DNA of 64,000 nucleotides, taken from assembly GCA_016715815.1 (NCBI GenBank), contig JADJXN010000005.1, positions 62,001 through 126,000 of the forward strand. Reading direction: 5' to 3'. Below the pieces are notes generated by a model. It was not told where the DNA came from, made no database searches, and worked only from the letters and a program-made list of their open reading frames with translations. This DNA is from Oligoflexia bacterium (GTDB taxonomy: Bacteria; Bdellovibrionota; Bdellovibrionia; JABDDW01). The translations under genes and the position numbers were made by a program. Numbering within the stretch: position 1 is the stretch's first letter; every line of letters begins with the position of its first letter. This document shows positions 17,371 through 25,275 of this stretch, in pieces.

Positions 17371-18920
17371 GCAGTCCTTCTCCTATACCAAACTACTCCA
17401 CCGGAAACCAAAATAATAAATGGCAAAATAAGCACTAATCCATAAAACAATATTGCAGACTGAATTTGTGTAATTGTAATGGCTGAGCCTTCAAAGCTTT
17501 TTGGCCTAATACTTACAAGATCCTTATCTTTGGCAAGGTAAGCCACAGTGTTTAGGGCAAGATCATGGTTGAGCTGGGCATCGATGAGTTGATTAGTTAA
17601 AAAATCACTATCCCCTACAACTATGGCGTTAAATTCTTTTGCCTCGCCAGACGCTGCTGTTTCCTTTTTCATTTTACCTTTAACACTTAAAACAATTCCA
17701 AGAGGGCCTTTAGCATCTTTACCCTCGATGTATTTCACATCACCGGCTTTTAGTTCTGCCTTTGAAAAGCTTGCTGGGGAGGATTTAACAATTTCTTCAA
17801 TTTCAATGGCATCGGGTTTATTGGAATCTGCTTTTACATGACTTGCTATATGAAATATGGTCATAGCTTGCTTAAAATCTTTTGTTACATCATGTAGCGG
17901 TGAATAACCAATTCCCACAGCTGTAGCCCCACCACCACCAACAAGTTGACCAAGCTGGTCTAGTATGTAGTTATTTTTAAATTCAACACCAATACTTTTT
18001 GTTAACCCACTTAAGTTTGACTTTGTTCCAGGGTCAATGGCTATAAGAGCTTTTCCGCCATTAAACAAATAATCCTTAATAGCTTTTATCTCTGGCTCCA
18101 AATAAGGCTGTTTTGGTCCTGCGATAACAATCATTTCAGCATCATCAGGAACAGATTTCTTGTCAAGAAAACTTAAAGCTAAAACGTCATAGCTTGAATC
18201 TGTAAGATATTTTTTAAAATTACCAATACCATCTGGATTTGAATCCTCTAAATCCCTTTCACCATGACCAGTAATAAAATAAATTCTTTTATTTTTCTCT
18301 CTTGTAATTTTAATAATGGCATTGGTAAAAACCTGCTCTGAAATTTCCTCAACCTTTGTTTTTTTACCCATGTATTCAAATACAATAGTGCCATTCATGG
18401 TAATTTCATAAGCTTTTGCTTCTGCAGGTTTTTTAACAGGGTTTATAACAAGGCTAGCCACTTTTGAATTTGCAGCCTTTAGATGATCCGTTAAATCTTT
18501 AAACCTTTGTGTCATCCCTGCTGTGTCTTGGCCATCATTAATAAATGCTCTTATGGTTAATTCAGATTTTAAGTTTTTTAAAATATTCTTGGTTTGTTCT
18601 GAAATGGAATTAACTCCTGCCTTTGTTAGATCAAACTTTTTGACATTTTTAAAAGCTATAAAATTTATTCCAACCAAAATGGCTATAACTAAAATTAATA
18701 GAACACTTAAATTCATTCCATATTTCGTAGCCCGCTGTGTAGCTAATTCTTTAAAAAACTCTAAATCTTTAACCACAGCACCAATGACTGCAACCAAACC
18801 TAAACCTAAAAATACCCAAACAAAAGGCATTAAGGCTCCAGCAAGGGCCCTCATTGAGACAAACCATAAAATTAAAAATACAAAACCACTAAAAAGTAAA
18901 ATGCTACCAAGTCTTGTCAT
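17367..18920 (-). CDS. GldG-like ABC transporter auxiliary protein
   Basis: 517 residues. Three hydrophobic segments occupy the first 95 residues. A large periplasmic domain then begins FDLTKAGVNSISEQTKNILKNL and contains YFITGHGERDLED (about 215) and IVIAGPKQPYLEPE, as in GldG / 'ABC-type uncharacterised' auxiliary proteins. The chain closes with a C-terminal membrane helix and YRRR. In Bacteroidota GldG partners GldA and GldF in gliding; here the same role is not proven. It is one base downstream of the permease. Confidence 0.85.
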   Translation of the reverse strand: MTRLGSILLFSGFVFLILWFVSMRALAGALMPFVWVFLGLGLVAVIGAVVKDLEFFKELATQRATKYGMNLSVLLILVIAILVGINFIAFKNVKKFDLTKAGVNSISEQTKNILKNLKSELTIRAFINDGQDTAGMTQRFKDLTDHLKAANSKVASLVINPVKKPAEAKAYEITMNGTIVFEYMGKKTKVEEISEQVFTNAIIKITREKNKRIYFITGHGERDLEDSNPDGIGNFKKYLTDSSYDVLALSFLDKKSVPDDAEMIVIAGPKQPYLEPEIKAIKDYLFNGGKALIAIDPGTKSNLSGLTKSIGVEFKNNYILDQLGQLVGGGGATAVGIGYSPLHDVTKDFKQAMTIFHIASHVKADSNKPDAIEIEEIVKSSPASFSKAELKAGDVKYIEGKDAKGPLGIVLSVKGKMKKETAASGEAKEFNAIVVGDSDFLTNQLIDAQLNHDLALNTVAYLAKDKDLVSIRPKSFEGSAITITQIQSAILFYGLVLILPFIILVSGGVVWYRRRTA

Positions 18921-18921
18921 G

Positions 18922-19692
18922 TTACCTCCACCTTGAACTTTCTAGTGAACGCTGGGTTAAAAAACCAAAAAATACAATTAAGCTTAAGTAATAAATAATA
19001 CCACTTGTGTTAATCATACCTTTTGCAAAATCACTAAAATGACTCACAATTGATAAATGGTTAAACACTGCTTGCGCGACAGGTCCATCCATACTGGCTG
19101 AAGCCCAACCTATAACCCAAAAAAACAAAGAAATAACAAAGGCCACAAAGTAAGCAATAATGGCATTTTCTGTAAGACTTGAGGCGAAAACCCCCATAGA
19201 AACATATACACCACTTAAAAGAGCAAGACCTATAAATGAAGTAATAATGGGCCCTTTATCAAATTGAGCAAATAATTTTGTAGAAAGTGGGTAAATGCTT
19301 AAAAATGCCAAAATGGTCCAAGTTAAAAAGCACCCCGCTAATATTTTACCAACCACAATTTCTGTTGAGGTAATGGGAGATGTCATTAATAAATCCATGG
19401 TTCTTGATTTTTTCTCCTCTGATAAAAGGCGCATGGTTAAAGCAGGAATCATGATTAATAAAACAACATTCACATTTCCAAAGTGGGGGGCAAAAACATA
19501 CTCATTTAAGTTCATGTTGGGAGCCCCACCTCCTTGCATCATCATCATAAAGGAGCGGCTTGCATAAGTGGAAAGGATTTGAAAAAACATCCAGCTCATT
19601 AAAAATATAAAAAGTGCGGTTATGACATAGGCAACAGCACTGTTAAAAAAACTACGGTAATCTTTTCTAGCAATTATGAGTGCCCCCATCAT
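18922..19692 (-). CDS. ABC transporter permease, GldF/NatB-like
   Basis: 256 residues with about six membrane helices. The block LLSEEKKSRTMDLLMTSPI (about 89-107) before the second half is characteristic of ABC-2-type permeases. Met-rich loops (SFMMMMQGGGAPNMN, about 48-62) face the periplasm. It overlaps the ATPase by four bases (ATGA) and precedes the GldG-like gene. Confidence 0.88.
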   Translation of the reverse strand: MMGALIIARKDYRSFFNSAVAYVITALFIFLMSWMFFQILSTYASRSFMMMMQGGGAPNMNLNEYVFAPHFGNVNVVLLIMIPALTMRLLSEEKKSRTMDLLMTSPITSTEIVVGKILAGCFLTWTILAFLSIYPLSTKLFAQFDKGPIITSFIGLALLSGVYVSMGVFASSLTENAIIAYFVAFVISLFFWVIGWASASMDGPVAQAVFNHLSIVSHFSDFAKGMINTSGIIYYLSLIVFFGFLTQRSLESSRWR

Positions 19693-20618
19693 GCCACACC
19701 TCCCGTATCTGTCGTTGTTAATTTTAAGAAAATATCCTCTAAACTTACATCAACGGCTCTAAACTCCAATAGCCCAGCACCTGATTTAACAACTACTTCT
19801 GAAAGCTTCTCATTGGAATCATCAGACTTATCCAGTTCTACTTCAAAACTATTATTAGCAAATTTAAATGATCTTACACCACTCACACTTTTAATGTGAC
19901 CCTCAAAATTAGCAGGCCGCCTAACGCGCACGTAAAATCTTCTTGTATCACTCATCCTAGAGCTTAAACCCTCAAAAGTATCCTCTGCTACAATTTCACC
20001 TTTATTAATAATAATAATTCTTTTACATGTGGCGGTTACCTCGGGTAAAACGTGCGTTGAAAGTATAACGGTATGTTCCCCTGCTAAGCCTTTAATAAGA
20101 TTTCTAATTTCTATTACCTGTTTTGGGTCAAGCCCTACGGTGGGTTCATCTAAAATAAGAACTTCAGGGCTATGAACAAGAGCCTGTGCTATACCTACAC
20201 GTTGTCTGAAGCCTTTTGATAAATTACCAATAAGCCTTTTATGTACTTGGGTAAGATTTGTTTTTTCCAGTGCTTGCTCAACACCTTTTGTAATTTTATT
20301 TGAAGGCATTTTTTTTAAGCGCGCCACATACTCAAGATAATCTTTTACCAACATGTCAGAATAAACTGGCGGTGTTTCAGGTAAATAACCTATGCGCTTT
20401 TTTACTTCAATAGGGTTTTCAAAAACATCATGGCCTGCAACTTTTGCCACTCCTGATGAGGGCGCCATAAAACCTGTAATGATTTTCATGGTGGTTGTTT
20501 TTCCAGCTCCATTGGGACCTAAAAAACCAACAATTTCGCCTTTTTGAACTGAGAAGCTAATATTATTTATAGCCATAATATTGCCGTACTTTTTTGTTAA
20601 GTGAGATATTTCAATCAT
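19689..20618 (-). CDS. ABC transporter ATP-binding protein, GldA/NatA-like
   Basis: 309 residues. Walker A is GPNGAGKTT (about 34-42), the Q-loop is followed by GYLPETPP, the signature is LSKGFRQRVG (about 133), Walker B is VLILDEPTVGLDP and the switch is STHVLPE. The C-terminal extension after residue 225 is usual for ABC-2 exporters. AGGAGAACAGG precedes the ATG, and a likely promoter lies at 20640-20667. First gene of a six-gene operon that continues through permease, GldG, DUF4340, GHMP kinase and DUF429-like genes. Confidence 0.92.
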   Translation of the reverse strand: MIEISHLTKKYGNIMAINNISFSVQKGEIVGFLGPNGAGKTTTMKIITGFMAPSSGVAKVAGHDVFENPIEVKKRIGYLPETPPVYSDMLVKDYLEYVARLKKMPSNKITKGVEQALEKTNLTQVHKRLIGNLSKGFRQRVGIAQALVHSPEVLILDEPTVGLDPKQVIEIRNLIKGLAGEHTVILSTHVLPEVTATCKRIIIINKGEIVAEDTFEGLSSRMSDTRRFYVRVRRPANFEGHIKSVSGVRSFKFANNSFEVELDKSDDSNEKLSEVVVKSGAGLLEFRAVDVSLEDIFLKLTTTDTGGVA

Positions 20619-20639
20619 CCTGTTCTCCTTGATTGAAAA

Positions 20640-20667
20640 ATTTTATAATGGCTGTAAATTCAGTCAA
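20640..20667 (-). promoter_or_regulatory. Candidate sigma-70 promoter of the Gld-type ABC operon
   Basis: On the minus strand TTGACT (20667-20662), a 16-base spacer and TAAAAT (20645-20640) lie 22 bases upstream of the ATPase start. They cover the end of the NFACT gene, so the ABC operon can be expressed apart from it. Confidence 0.45.
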
Positions 20668-21880
20668 GTACTTGGAACTCAACTTTTTTAAATGCTACGC
20701 GTCTAACCTTTTCCCGTTCTACAATCACGCTGCCCGGGGCCATTGACTTTGTTTTTTTAAGAAACTTTTTATGCGTCCAAACAAAATCAATTTTTTCCCC
20801 TTCTTGAAAGAGCTTTTTACTCCCCTGTGTTAGTTGAGCCACAATGAGGCAACTATAATCAATGATTTCCTGTGGGGGATCCATATTTTTAGGACCACGT
20901 ATCAAACCATGGGCACTGGCTCTATCTCTTAAATGAAGCCATATTTCGTGGGCAGATGCTAGCCTTATAAGATCATCATTTTGATTGGCATTTCTTCCTA
21001 CCCATAACTGAAAGTGCTCATTTAAATAAATTCTTGTGCCACCAAAGTGAAGTTTTACTTTATCCTGTGCTTCATTAAAGTTTTCAGGGTGCTCTTTTAT
21101 AAAGTGCAGCTTTTTTTCAAGTTGATTTCTTTTTTGGCCATACTCAATTATTCTTCTTTTTAATTTTTTAATTTCATGGTGGATGTCATTTATTCTTCTT
21201 CCTTCAGCAGTTTTTAATTCACTTTCTAAAATTAGTATTTTTTCAGTTGTTTGATTAATGACATCTTCTTTTTTATCATCCATGCCTTTTAGACTTTTTT
21301 GAATCTTGCTAACGGCTTGGCGATGCTTTAAATTTTCATTCAAGTCCCTTGGTTTTGCTTTTAAGAAAAAAACTTGCCTATATAAAAGCTTATTTTTCTC
21401 CCAGCTTGTGCTTAATTTCGGTTCAATAAAATTAAAAACATCATCATTTTTAAAACTACCAACTGGGTAAATAATATTTTTACCTTCACTTTTTAATAAC
21501 AATCCCTGCCCATGTGGATAGCATTTAAAAATAATTTCCTTATCATGAGAGAAAATAAGCCTTACTACACGGTTTGGTTTTGAAGCAATTTCTAGAGTAT
21601 TTAAGGCTAGACCTTTGAAGTGTGCTTTTAAAAAATTAAGCACCGGCGTTGCTTTTTTAAATTTTATTGGATTTGACGATTCCATTGACAAGAACAAGGG
21701 CTGGCTTGGGGTAAGATCTAAAATTAGCCAATGGGCTTGAGAATTCTTGTAAAATTGCAGGTAATACCTGTTTTGGTTTTCACAGATTATTTTTTGCAGA
21801 AAACTATTCTGGAGTTGTAAAACTTCTTCACAAATTTCATAAATTTCTAAGTAGTTTAATGGGCTCAAAGGCTTGTGCAT
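20660..21880 (-). CDS. Short NFACT-family (RqcH/FbpA-like) protein
   Basis: 406 residues. The C-terminal third is an NFACT-R domain: RIYLNEHFQLWVGRNANQND, ASAHEIWLHLRD, SAHGLIRGP and the closing WTHKKFLKKTKSMAPGSVIVE. A central coiled coil (about 185-265, Lys/Glu-rich) precedes it. The N-terminal domain is present but divergent. Full-length RqcH proteins are about 550-580 residues, so this is a compact form with the helix-hairpin-helix region reduced or absent. A role in ribosome-associated quality control is family-based; whether this short form can do alanine tailing is unknown. Confidence 0.78.
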   Translation of the reverse strand: MHKPLSPLNYLEIYEICEEVLQLQNSFLQKIICENQNRYYLQFYKNSQAHWLILDLTPSQPLFLSMESSNPIKFKKATPVLNFLKAHFKGLALNTLEIASKPNRVVRLIFSHDKEIIFKCYPHGQGLLLKSEGKNIIYPVGSFKNDDVFNFIEPKLSTSWEKNKLLYRQVFFLKAKPRDLNENLKHRQAVSKIQKSLKGMDDKKEDVINQTTEKILILESELKTAEGRRINDIHHEIKKLKRRIIEYGQKRNQLEKKLHFIKEHPENFNEAQDKVKLHFGGTRIYLNEHFQLWVGRNANQNDDLIRLASAHEIWLHLRDRASAHGLIRGPKNMDPPQEIIDYSCLIVAQLTQGSKKLFQEGEKIDFVWTHKKFLKKTKSMAPGSVIVEREKVRRVAFKKVEFQVLD

Positions 21881-21970
21881 AGCTTATACATTTTGACTCA
21901 AACAAAACACTTAAGCTAGCAATTTAGTTACCGATTTTTACTTTGTATCAATAATTAAGGGGGAGTGAAT

Positions 21971-22261
21971 ATGCGCCAAAATTTATTAAATGATCCATTA
22001 TACGAAATCACTGAGAGATATTTATCAAAAGCAAGTACAGAAAGCCTCCCCTCTGAAAAAGTAATTGATTGTGTGGTAACCGATTATATGAGGCTATTAT
22101 ACTTACAAGGTGTTAATATTCCCCAATCAGTTAAAAGTTTATTCATTACAGATATTAAAGAAGAGGTTAGAGAAATTTTAGTAAAACTAACCTGCTCCAG
22201 TATTGAAGTAACAATAACTGAAACGCAAAAATCAGAATCTCTTTTTAGAAAAATATCATAA
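21971..22261 (+). CDS. Small conserved-looking hypothetical protein
   Basis: 96 residues from the ATG at 21971, five bases after AAGGGGGAG; a GTG at 21965 lies inside that box and is unlikely. The protein is mixed helix (EITERYLSKASTES...CVVTDYMRLLYLQGV...KSLFITDIKEEVREIL), cytoplasmic and of unknown family. It is bounded by the NFACT gene, divergent, and by a terminator serving the converging lipoprotein gene. Confidence 0.6.
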   Translation: MRQNLLNDPLYEITERYLSKASTESLPSEKVIDCVVTDYMRLLYLQGVNIPQSVKSLFITDIKEEVREILVKLTCSSIEVTITETQKSESLFRKIS

Positions 22262-22293
22262 AAAAAAAGGGCCCACATCAATTGCAGGCCCTT
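22258..22293 (-). terminator. Rho-independent terminator of the lipoprotein gene
   Basis: On the minus strand AAGGGCC and GGCCCTT (arms 22287-22293 and 22267-22273) form a 7-bp stem with a 13-base loop, followed directly by a run of T (complement of the A run at 22258-22268). It is a textbook terminator for the gene that ends at 22348. Confidence 0.85.
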
Positions 22294-22347
22294 AAAGAGA
22301 GAGGATCAAATTCGCCCACCCTGGCGAAAACTTAAATTTCAAATTTA

Positions 22348-23436
22348 TTATGGCGCCATGACATCTGACATTTGACCAAGAGAAGAACCTTGTTGCTCTT
22401 GTTGTGGCTTAGATGATACTGGCTTTTCTCTTTTTGCTGTAATTTCAAGCTTTTCTAATTTTCTAATTTCAAGGGGAGGTTCAGCTACAGCTTGCTGTTG
22501 TTGCTCATATGTTTTAGATAAATCTATAATAAGAGTTATTTTATTACCTTCTTCACTTTGATTAACACCCAAACTCTTATCTTTTAAGCCAATTTGTAAT
22601 TTAATTTGATTAGCTGATAACATCTCTGCGTTAATCTCAGAAAGTTCGTGTTCAAAACCTAGCTCGTTGGATAAGCCAGAAATTGCCACATTTGCTTTTA
22701 ACTCTCCAAGATCTACTACTTGCTCTACATCCGCTTTTTGCTCAGACTGCATGTTGCTAGATACAACTTTAATATTTAATTGTCTGGAGTTATTTTCACC
22801 TATAGCAACACTAATATCTTCTACATTTGCTTTACCAAATAGCACTCCATTAACATCTGTTACAACAACACTTTTGGAAAGCTTTCTATTAGAAACAATT
22901 TCTACATCTTTATCATTTTCATCTTTTACGATAATTCTTACTTCTATGTCTTTGCAATCTGAGGGCTTAACTGCTTCTTTATCAAGGCACGCATATACAG
23001 CACTTGGAGCGTTTGATTTAATTGCAACTTTTGTATTTTCGTCTTGAGTAGAAGCTACTTTAACTTCTGGTTTATCCACTACAACAGTTCTTACTTTTTC
23101 TTTTAGGCCGTTAATATCAATAACAAAAGCATCAACATCTTTAGCTTTGTCTGCTGGTTTTGCAACAGCTGTTGAGGCTTCAACTTTTGTAGAACCTTGT
23201 TTCTTAACAGAGCTATCTAGTTTTGAAACAGACTTTGTTAAGTCTAAGCTCTGAAACCCATTATCTTTTAATACTTTATTCGCATTTTTATCTAAAACTG
23301 ATTTATCCGCTTCAGTACTACTAACGCCAATGCCGGGGCCGGTTTTGGTTGCTTTTACTGTAGGTGCTCTTCTTTGGGGGGCACAAGCCACCATGACAAC
23401 AGTTAATAATAACAAACTTACGTTCAAAGCTTTCAT
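22348..23436 (-). CDS. Predicted lipoprotein of unknown function
   Basis: About 362 residues from the ATG at 23436, which has AAGGAG six bases upstream; the longer frame to 23481 lacks one. The N-terminus MKALNVSLLLLTVVMVAC is a lipoprotein signal with Cys at about 18. The next ~130 residues are Lys/Thr/Val-rich and low-complexity, a surface linker. Later regions are beta-rich (VRIIVKDENDKDVEIVSNRKL, TLIIDLSKTYEQQQQ). The C-terminus is Gln/Pro-rich. No catalytic motif is seen. It ends at a strong terminator. Confidence 0.72.
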   Translation of the reverse strand: MKALNVSLLLLTVVMVACAPQRRAPTVKATKTGPGIGVSSTEADKSVLDKNANKVLKDNGFQSLDLTKSVSKLDSSVKKQGSTKVEASTAVAKPADKAKDVDAFVIDINGLKEKVRTVVVDKPEVKVASTQDENTKVAIKSNAPSAVYACLDKEAVKPSDCKDIEVRIIVKDENDKDVEIVSNRKLSKSVVVTDVNGVLFGKANVEDISVAIGENNSRQLNIKVVSSNMQSEQKADVEQVVDLGELKANVAISGLSNELGFEHELSEINAEMLSANQIKLQIGLKDKSLGVNQSEEGNKITLIIDLSKTYEQQQQAVAEPPLEIRKLEKLEITAKREKPVSSKPQQEQQGSSLGQMSDVMAP

Positions 23437-23558
23437 TACATGCTCCTTTAATAAAAAAATAACCAATATGCACTTGAGCAAGCCCTACGCCAATTCGAAT
23501 ACAAATATATTAAGTTTAGAACATAATCAGACAATAAAGAGTACGCAGCGGTGACATT

Positions 23559-24116
23559 TTAGGGCACTGACCTGACTTTGCAACAAGCATGCTTCATGCT
23601 CTGAATTTCACTCACAAATCTTTCCATAATAGTTGCTGAAAACACTTGGTGCTTAATTTTTAGATCATTTAATGAAGATGTCTTTACAGGCGTTCCCTCA
23701 TTAGTAATATTCACTGCAAAATGAATTAAACCTGAAACTAGTGACTTTGTAGCAATGCTAATAGAAAGCTTACCTTGCCTATAATAAATATCATCCCCTT
23801 CACGGTAAAGATCAGTGGCCCCTACACTTTGAGACAAAAACTCATAAACAATACTAGCTAGCATTCTTTGTCTCCCAACAGTTAAAGCTAAATCAACACC
23901 AAATTCTTCAATGATGAAATGAAGCATGTAATCGCCCTTAATCTGGGCTTTTGCTAATAAATCCTCTCCATCAACCATGTGCTCAACACTTACGTCACAC
24001 GGACCTATAAAAGAAATGATTGAATCTCCCAGTATCCCATGCTCCATGTAGGCATAAAGACTTCTTAATTGAGAGCCATCATATTTAATTATTTTATCAA
24101 TGAATTTAGACTGCAT
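23559..24116 (-). CDS. DUF366 family protein
   Basis: 185 residues matching the DUF366 pattern as I remember it: KYDGSQLRSLYAY near the start, GDSIISFIGPCDVSVEHMVDGED (about 31-53), MLHFIIEEFG, QRMLASIVYEFL and LSISIATKSLVSGLIHFAVN. The function of the family is not established to my knowledge. It starts at the base after the queC stop, so it is co-translated with queC. With tgt and queA 6-8 kb away, a part in queuosine or another 7-deazaguanine pathway is a reasonable inference. Confidence 0.75.
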   Translation of the reverse strand: MQSKFIDKIIKYDGSQLRSLYAYMEHGILGDSIISFIGPCDVSVEHMVDGEDLLAKAQIKGDYMLHFIIEEFGVDLALTVGRQRMLASIVYEFLSQSVGATDLYREGDDIYYRQGKLSISIATKSLVSGLIHFAVNITNEGTPVKTSSLNDLKIKHQVFSATIMERFVSEIQSMKHACCKVRSVP

Positions 24117-24794
24117 TTAATTATTCCATGGCCAAGGTATTTTATTTTTTAAAAAAGCGCGTTTACTTCTTTTGCAACTTTCACACTCTCCACAAGGCAC
24201 TTCACCATTTTGGTAGCAGCTCCAGAGCTTTGAAAAATTAATACCTAATTCTTTTGCCTTTTTAACCATTTTAGCTTTATCAAAACCTGAGGTAAAACAA
24301 GCCACTTTAACTTGGCTTAAAGTGCTAAGCCTAAAGGCTCCCGTAACAGCTTCAATAAATGCTGGAGAATTATCTGGAAATGTAGAAGCCTCTTCTTGGT
24401 TAAAACCTGGGATGACAAATTCAACATTTAATGCTTCTGCAAAACAAGCTGCAATATTTAAAAAAACTCCGTTTCTATTGGGCACCCAAACAGCACTAGC
24501 TGATTTTCGGCTTTCAGAAATATCATCAAGGTTTTCAATTTGAGGAAGGTCTTTACTAGTATTTACAAGAGCAGTTTTTGTTATCTCACCAAGCCAAGGT
24601 AAATCTATAACTTGATGCTTTATATTTAATTGAGTGCAAAAATACTCCGCTGCCGTAATTTCTTGTTTGGCTGATCTTTGACCATAGTTGAAAGTAAGAG
24701 CCCTTGAAACCACACCTTCTTTTGAAGACATGTATAGATTAACTACTGAATCAAGCCCGCCTGAGAGCAAAACAATGTAACTGCGAGAATCCAT
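24117..24794 (-). CDS. queC: 7-cyano-7-deazaguanine synthase
   Basis: Converts 7-carboxy-7-deazaguanine to preQ0 with ATP and ammonia. The ATP-pyrophosphatase P-loop SGGLDS lies at residues 11-16, TFNYGQR near 34, and VPNRNGVFLNIA near 103. The zinc site is in the closing SCYQNGEVPCGECESCKRS. The 225-residue length is normal. Its ATG shares one base with the stop of the upstream repeat protein, and DUF366 follows with no gap. Confidence 0.93.
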   Translation of the reverse strand: MDSRSYIVLLSGGLDSVVNLYMSSKEGVVSRALTFNYGQRSAKQEITAAEYFCTQLNIKHQVIDLPWLGEITKTALVNTSKDLPQIENLDDISESRKSASAVWVPNRNGVFLNIAACFAEALNVEFVIPGFNQEEASTFPDNSPAFIEAVTGAFRLSTLSQVKVACFTSGFDKAKMVKKAKELGINFSKLWSCYQNGEVPCGECESCKRSKRAFLKNKIPWPWNN

Positions 24795-25198
24795 TAATTT
24801 TGGGTAGATGCATTACTAGAAGCAGTAGCTTTTGATTTTTTTCTGGTTTTTGCTACTTTTTTTACTCTTGTCTTTACTGCCTTTGCCCTTGCAGTCAACT
24901 TTCCAGTAACTTCTTTTACTTTAGGGTTATTAATTATTTCTTGAACTTTTTCATGTTTAATAAATTCTTGAACTTTAGGGTTATTTAAAATCTTTTTAAC
25001 CTGAGGGTTATTAAGAATATCATCAACCTTAACGTTTTTAATTTCTTCTAAAAGTTTTTCTGCTTTTTGAACAAGATCACTCTTTAAAATGTCTTTTTGA
25101 GCTTTTTTTGCAAACTCTTCTACTTGTCTGCCAGCAATTTTTGCGGTGGTTTTAAGGTTATTTTTGATCTCTTTTACGTCGATTGATAGTTTTGCCAT
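24794..25198 (-). CDS. Basic repeat protein with histone H1-like tail
   Basis: 134 residues. Four consecutive 9-residue units, DDILNNPQV, KKILNNPKV, QEFIKHEKV and QEIINNPKV, span residues 59-94. They are preceded by a helical Lys/Glu-rich region and followed by a strongly basic tail (ARAKAVKTRVKKVAKTRKKSK, about 103-123), like AlgP/HctB/H1-type nucleoid proteins. AGGCCTCC-type purine bases precede the ATG. DNA or RNA binding is inferred from charge. The coupling to queC by a TAATG overlap may be only operon structure. Confidence 0.65.
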   Translation of the reverse strand: MAKLSIDVKEIKNNLKTTAKIAGRQVEEFAKKAQKDILKSDLVQKAEKLLEEIKNVKVDDILNNPQVKKILNNPKVQEFIKHEKVQEIINNPKVKEVTGKLTARAKAVKTRVKKVAKTRKKSKATASSNASTQN

Positions 25199-25275
25199 TT
25201 TAGGCCTCCTTATCTAGTAAGACTGTTGAATTTAGCATTTAAAGATAAACATAAACAAGGGGGAAAATATTAAGT

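Noticed and set aside
24794..25198. Tandem nucleotide repeat suggesting a CRISPR-like array
   Set aside because: The periodicity is 27 bases in coding frame and encodes 9-residue protein repeats; units diverge and there are no spacers.
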